This document shows, piece after piece, positions 60,845 to 64,000 of a stretch of DNA of 64,000 bases. The DNA is from Streptomyces aidingensis (lineage in GTDB: Bacteria > Actinomycetota > Actinomycetes > Streptomycetales > Streptomycetaceae). The notes beneath the pieces are model-generated. The model worked only from the letters and a program-made list of their open reading frames with translations. It ran no database searches and was not told the origin of the DNA. The translations under genes were made by a program, and so were the position numbers. The stretch is from the NCBI RefSeq assembly GCF_900112355.1, contig NZ_FOLM01000005.1, positions 297,834 to 361,833 on the forward strand, written 5' to 3'. Every line of letters begins with the position of its first letter. Position 1 is the first letter of the stretch.

Positions 60845-61192
60845 CCACACCGGGAAGTACGGGATCGACAGGAAGTTCCCGATGATCAGCACGCCGGCGA
60901 TGAACACGGCGGCCGTTCTGGCCCACAGGGCCATGCCGAACAGGCCGAAGCCGACCAGCACGGCGAGTGCGCCCAGGATCAGATGCAGCCAGCCCCAGCC
61001 GGTGAGGTCGAACTGGAAGATGTAGTCGGAGGTGGCGACGAAGATGTCGTCCTCGGCGATGGCCATGATGCCGCGCAGGATGTCCAGCACCCCGGCGACG
61101 ATCAGCATCACCGCGGCGAAGATGGTGACGCCGCCGGCCATGGCGGAGGACGGCCGGGGGCTCCCGGCCCGGGGTTCCGCCGTATGGGTCAT
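60773..61192 (-). CDS. DUF7144-like four-helix membrane protein
   Basis: ATG 61192 with GAGGAGGAG upstream gives 139 aa. Four helices are seen: MAGGVTIFAAVMLIVAGVLDILRG, WGWLHLILGALAVLVGFGLFG, ALWARTAAVFIAGVLIIGNFL and PVWSLVAIALYAWIIWAVC, with an IAEDDIFVATSDYIFQFDLTGWGW loop. This layout is common in actinobacteria, often beside stress genes. Its function is unknown. Its 3' end overlaps the lysR 3' end by 72 bp on opposite strands. Confidence 0.85.
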   Translation of the reverse strand: MTHTAEPRAGSPRPSSAMAGGVTIFAAVMLIVAGVLDILRGIMAIAEDDIFVATSDYIFQFDLTGWGWLHLILGALAVLVGFGLFGMALWARTAAVFIAGVLIIGNFLSIPYFPVWSLVAIALYAWIIWAVCTVGDHAG

Positions 61193-61290
61193 GGGACTCC
61201 TCCTCGGGTTCTCGCTTCCTCGGGTCCGCGGGTTCCTTTCCGGAGGCGGCTCCCCCGGGGACCGGGAGAGGGCGCCGTCCACCGGGCCCG

Positions 61291-61542
61291 TCAGCCCAGC
61301 AGCTTCTCCTCGGCCCGCTGGTACTCGGCCTCGGTGAGGTCACCCCGGTCGCGGATCTCCGCGAGCCTGGCCGGCTCCTCGGCCGTGCTCCCGCCCCCGG
61401 CCGCGGTCCGCCGGATGTACTCCTCCGCCGCATGCTGCTGCGCCCGGGCGTGCTCCCGCTCCCTGGCGCCCATCCGCTCGCCCCTGACCGGCACATAGTC
61501 CTCATACTTACCCCAGCGGGCGGTATCCGCCACTACAGTCAC
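61291..61542 (-). CDS. Small SHOCT-domain protein
   Basis: From GTG 61542 the product is 83 aa (GTG 61533 is also in frame). The C-terminal ~30 residues AEEPARLAEIRDRGDLTEAEYQRAEEKLL form a SHOCT motif, a short helical module usually at protein C-termini. The N-terminal part is charged, with no membrane helix. The role is unknown. It is upstream of the DUF7144 gene on the same strand, separated by 98 bp. Confidence 0.75.
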   Translation of the reverse strand: MTVVADTARWGKYEDYVPVRGERMGAREREHARAQQHAAEEYIRRTAAGGGSTAEEPARLAEIRDRGDLTEAEYQRAEEKLLG

Positions 61543-61650
61543 ACAAGCCCCGTGGGTACCACCGGTGGTGTGCGAGCCTCCCCGGCTGTGCCGGAGTGCG
61601 TCTCTATGCTCACTCGCGGTAATGGTGCCGGTGGTGTGCGGAGGTGAACG

Positions 61651-62220
61651 GTGGCAGGCCGGCGGGAGGGGCGGGGCCCGGACCCCGCGCGCCGTGCGGA
61701 CCGGCGCTCCGCACTGGCGGCGCTGGCGCGGTCCGCGCTGAACACGACCGGGTTGCTGCTCGCCTACTTCCTGCTGCCGATGGACGAGGACTTCGGCCCG
61801 GCCATGGCCGCCGTACTGGCGCTGGGGCTGCTCGCCGTGGCGGCGCTGCTGGTCTGGCAGACCCGCGCGATCGTCCGCTCACCCCGGCCCCGGCTGCGGG
61901 CCGTGGAGGCGCTGTCGGTCACGGTCCCGGTCTTCCTGCTGCTGTTCGCCACGGTCTACTACATGACCGCCCGGAGCGAGCCGGGCGCCTTCACCGAGCC
62001 GCTGAGCCGCACCGACGCCCTGTACTTCACCCTGACCGTGTTCGCCACGGTCGGCTTCGGCGACATCACCCCGGTGACGCAGCCGGCCCGGGTGGCCACC
62101 ATGGTGCAGATGGCGGGCGGCCTGCTGTTCGTGGGGGTGGTCGCCCGGGTGGTGCTCGGCGCGGTCGAGAGCGGCCTGGCCCGCCGCCGGGAACCCGGCC
62201 GGCCGGACCCCGGCGGGTGA
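61651..62220 (+). CDS. Two-helix potassium channel (Ion_trans_2 type)
   Basis: GTG 61651 with GGAGG upstream gives 189 aa. Two N-terminal helices (ALNTTGLLLAYFLLPM, MAAVLALGLLAVAALLVWQ) precede the pore unit: VTVPVFLLLFATVYYMTA, pore helix ALYFTLTVFATVGFGDITPV with the selectivity filter TVGFGD, and the inner helix MVQMAGGLLFVGVVARVVLG. There is no RCK domain, so gating is unclear. A 13-bp direct repeat (CCGGTGGTGTGCG) occurs twice upstream. Confidence 0.9.
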   Translation: MAGRREGRGPDPARRADRRSALAALARSALNTTGLLLAYFLLPMDEDFGPAMAAVLALGLLAVAALLVWQTRAIVRSPRPRLRAVEALSVTVPVFLLLFATVYYMTARSEPGAFTEPLSRTDALYFTLTVFATVGFGDITPVTQPARVATMVQMAGGLLFVGVVARVVLGAVESGLARRREPGRPDPGG

Positions 62221-62284
62221 GCGGCGGCCCGCCGGGTCAACGGCATGTTCACGGACGGGGTGGTGGACGCCGATCCGGCTACGG

Positions 62285-63529
62285 TCACCGTTCGAGCAAG
62301 TACATGTGCTCTCGTCTCAGTGACTGCACTGCGGGAACAGCGTCGAATTCGCCAAGTCGGCGCAAGACGACGCGGGCACGCTCCGTGACACGGTCGCTGG
62401 TGAGAGCGCTCATCGAAGAGAGCACTTGTTCTGCCTCGTAGGCGGCTTGCTCCGGTTCATTCGCGTCGGCTAGGGCGATTGCAAGCCATGACCGATACAG
62501 TGCCGTCTCTCGGGTGTACGACGCATCGTATTGGCTCATGATGCGGGTAAGCAGTGGAACGGCTCGCAGGGGCCTGCGCAGTTCGGTATAGACGCGCGCG
62601 TCCATCACTTCCAGTTCCAGCCGGTTCACCCAGTAGGCCCACTGTGGCTCGTTGGTGTCACTCTCTTTCGAGAGTGCGTCATGGGCGTCATTGAGTGCCT
62701 TCATCGCCACTTCGGCGTCTTCTGTACGTGTCTGCGCCCACGCGATCCGGTCGAAGAACACCGCTCGGGCTCTCGGGGTGGCCGTCCTGCCTGCACTGAC
62801 GGCTGCCTGGGCAAGCCAAACGGCGTCTTGCTCTCTCCCCGGAACGTTGCTGAGGTGGTAGGCCAGGCTGCTGATCAGGTTGGCGGTAACGGGAGCGTCG
62901 TCAGCTTCACGCGCAGCCGAGATCCCGAGCCGATAAACCCGTTCTGACTCCTCGCATCGTCCTGCGTCGCTGGAGATCCATCCCGTAATCTGAGCCATCT
63001 CGGCAATCACGCTGAGAAGCTGACGGCTCGTCTCTCCGGAGTGATAGGTCTCCTTGAAGAGGTGCGTTGCCGCTTCCAATTCTCGTACAGCAGTGGGGAG
63101 TAGATCGCCACCTGACAGAACGTCGTCAGCCAATCGCAAGGCGTGAGCACGTGCGGCAATAAGCGATACTTCGTTCTTCCCGATTCTGCGTCCAAGGGTC
63201 GAGCCGGCCGACGTGAACTCAGACGCCTGCGGAAGAAGTTCCGCTAGCGCGGGATTGGGAATGGGCAGGCGGGCTGCGGTATCACCTCGCGCGTAAGCGG
63301 CAGCATTTTGAATTTCATGCAGGGGAATGCCGAATGCAATTGCGAGTTGAGGTAGCCAGGATTCAGGGATGCGTTTGCCGTGCTCCCATCGTGATACTTC
63401 GCTGCGAGTTACCGAGTCCACTCCTGTGCTGGCGCACAGCCTTTCCGCCAACTGGCTCTGGCTCCACCGCTTGGTACGTCGCAGGCTCGCGAGGTATGCG
63501 CCGAACTGCGCGCGTCGCTGATCAGACAC
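62285..63529 (-). CDS. XRE-family regulator with TPR-like C-terminus
   Basis: GTG 63529 was chosen because AAGGAGG lies 8 bases upstream; the earlier GTG 63538 would sit inside that site. The product is 414 aa. The HTH spans about 5-70 (SQSQLAERLCASTGVDSVTRSEVSRWEHG). The rest is helical with repeated Ala/Leu pairs, like TPR repeats that sense peptides or partners. GC is about 55 percent in a sampled block (62641-62700) against 70-80 percent around it, which suggests recent transfer. Confidence 0.85.
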   Translation of the reverse strand: MSDQRRAQFGAYLASLRRTKRWSQSQLAERLCASTGVDSVTRSEVSRWEHGKRIPESWLPQLAIAFGIPLHEIQNAAAYARGDTAARLPIPNPALAELLPQASEFTSAGSTLGRRIGKNEVSLIAARAHALRLADDVLSGGDLLPTAVRELEAATHLFKETYHSGETSRQLLSVIAEMAQITGWISSDAGRCEESERVYRLGISAAREADDAPVTANLISSLAYHLSNVPGREQDAVWLAQAAVSAGRTATPRARAVFFDRIAWAQTRTEDAEVAMKALNDAHDALSKESDTNEPQWAYWVNRLELEVMDARVYTELRRPLRAVPLLTRIMSQYDASYTRETALYRSWLAIALADANEPEQAAYEAEQVLSSMSALTSDRVTERARVVLRRLGEFDAVPAVQSLRREHMYLLER

Positions 63530-63553
63530 CCTGGCCACCTCCTTGTTACCAGT

Positions 63554-63664
63554 CTGGCCCCTAGCTGGCCCCCTGTCTGGCTCCTCTCAAAGATTGCTCA
63601 CTCTGGCTAGTTGGAAGGAACACAGAACCCCCGCGACCGCACAACGGCAGTTGCGGCCCGGGGG
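63554..63664. promoter_or_regulatory. Control region between the XRE gene and the small ORF
   Basis: CTGGC occurs four times (63554, 63565, 63577, 63603), two copies within near-palindromic CTAG contexts (CCTAGCTGGCC, CTGGCTAGTTGG). A stem-loop follows at 63628-63664 (6-bp outer CCCCCG/CGGGGG and 5-bp inner CCGCA/TGCGG). The repeats could be the XRE operator, and the hairpin an attenuator before the small ORF. Confidence 0.5.
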
Positions 63665-63693
63665 CATGGTCAACGCTGCTTAGGAGCGTCAAC

Positions 63694-63924
63694 ATGATGA
63701 AGAGTAGCGCCTTGCATGGTGCGCTACAGGGCGCGCAGAGGGACGCCCGCGCACTCCCCGATGAGCCAACCTTGGCGTTTGAGCTGGCCGAGGTAAGGGC
63801 CTCCCGGGTTCGTGCTCTGGTTCGGCCGTATGTGTGGCCTGTGACGGGGCTGCGGCGGAACGTGCGTCGTCGTCGGCTTGTGGTGCGGGTGGCGCCGGGG
63901 CGTTGTTGGGTGGTGCGGCCGTGA
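63694..63924 (+). CDS. Small basic protein, function unknown
   Basis: ATG 63694 (a second ATG follows at once) is preceded by AGGAG at 6 nt and gives 76 aa. The C-terminal half is Arg/Val-rich (RALVRPYVWPVTGLRRNVRRRRLVVRV). No family was recognised. It overlaps the next ORF by GTGA, so the two form a small operon beside the XRE gene. Confidence 0.6.
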   Translation: MMKSSALHGALQGAQRDARALPDEPTLAFELAEVRASRVRALVRPYVWPVTGLRRNVRRRRLVVRVAPGRCWVVRP

Positions 63925-64000
63925 GTGCGTGGGTGCGTGTGGGCCAGGTGGTGAAGGATGGCTACTCCCGGCAGGTGGGTGTGATCGTGGCGGTCCGGGG
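63921..64000 (+). CDS. Partial ORF at the window end, function unknown
   Basis: GTG 63921 overlaps the previous stop and opens a frame VSAWVRVGQVVKDGYSRQVG VIVAVR-type that is still open at base 64000. Only 26 codons are visible, with a beta-rich Val/Gly pattern. Too short to assign. Confidence 0.5.
   Translation, partial: MSAWVRVGQVVKDGYSRQVGVIVAVR

Noticed and set aside
62285..62310. tRNA 3' end or attachment site near TTCGAGC
   Set aside because: The TTCGA core occurs without a flanking T-arm stem or acceptor stem.
63694..64000. Toxin-antitoxin pair next to the XRE gene
   Set aside because: The XRE protein is far larger than an antitoxin, and neither small ORF resembles a known toxin.

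Overview
The window is a very GC-rich actinobacterial chromosome segment, almost certainly from Streptomyces or a close streptomycete relative. The FtsZ, SepF, DivIVA, IleS and HisC proteins read like streptomycete orthologues, GTG and TTG starts are common, ATGA/GTGA overlaps are frequent, and the division and cell wall (dcw) cluster runs straight into sepF, ylmG, divIVA and ileS. No tRNA, rRNA, CRISPR array, transposase or integrase was seen.

Region by region. (1) 1-5701, minus strand: a MoxR ATPase, DUF58 and membrane transglutaminase (TgpA-like) operon and a beta-carbonic anhydrase, separated by strong hairpins. (2) 5837-24634, plus strand: the dcw cluster rsmH-ftsL-ftsI-murE-murF-mraY-murD-ftsW-murG-ftsQ-ftsZ-pgeF-yggS-sepF-ylmG-divIVA, largely translationally coupled as far as murD, with separate promoters in front of ftsQ and ftsZ. 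(3) 24715-30895: ileS on the minus strand behind a T-box leader that appears to act on translation, then a DksA/TraR-type zinc protein, lspA and an RluD-type pseudouridine synthase. (4) 30912-38077: an MscS channel, a hydrolase, a PASTA-less Ser/Thr kinase linked to a Tat-exported PhoD phosphatase, a membrane-anchored DsbA-like protein and an integral membrane protein. (5) 38381-48945: dnaE1, a small basic protein, a NYN-domain protein with a His-rich linker, an ABC exporter pair, a membrane protein, a YbaK-type deacylase, a secreted SH3-like protein and a Lon N-domain protein. (6) 49098-54621: the histidine operon hisD-hisC-hisB-(small membrane protein)-hisH-priA-hisF. (7) 54726-61542: a SufR-like regulator with a DUF3291 gene, an sdhCAB operon with a divergent LysR gene and a clear LysR box, and small stress-type membrane proteins. 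(8) 61651-64000: a potassium channel, then a sharp drop in GC with an XRE/TPR regulator and two small coupled ORFs that run off the end. This last part looks like the edge of an accessory region.

Across the regions the window joins peptidoglycan precursor synthesis (murE/F/D/G, mraY), septum assembly (ftsZ, ftsQ, ftsL, ftsI, ftsW, sepF) and polar growth (divIVA) with housekeeping translation, replication and amino acid genes. Three sequence-level themes stand out: repeated 9-bp minisatellites in or beside cell-envelope genes (ftsL, the ftsI-murE gap, lspA) and in an ABC gene; at least nine genes whose -10 box lies 6-8 nt before the start codon, which predicts leaderless mRNAs; and several readable operators (ftsZ inverted repeat, LysR box, a CAAC-N4-GTTG palindrome before a SufR-like gene).
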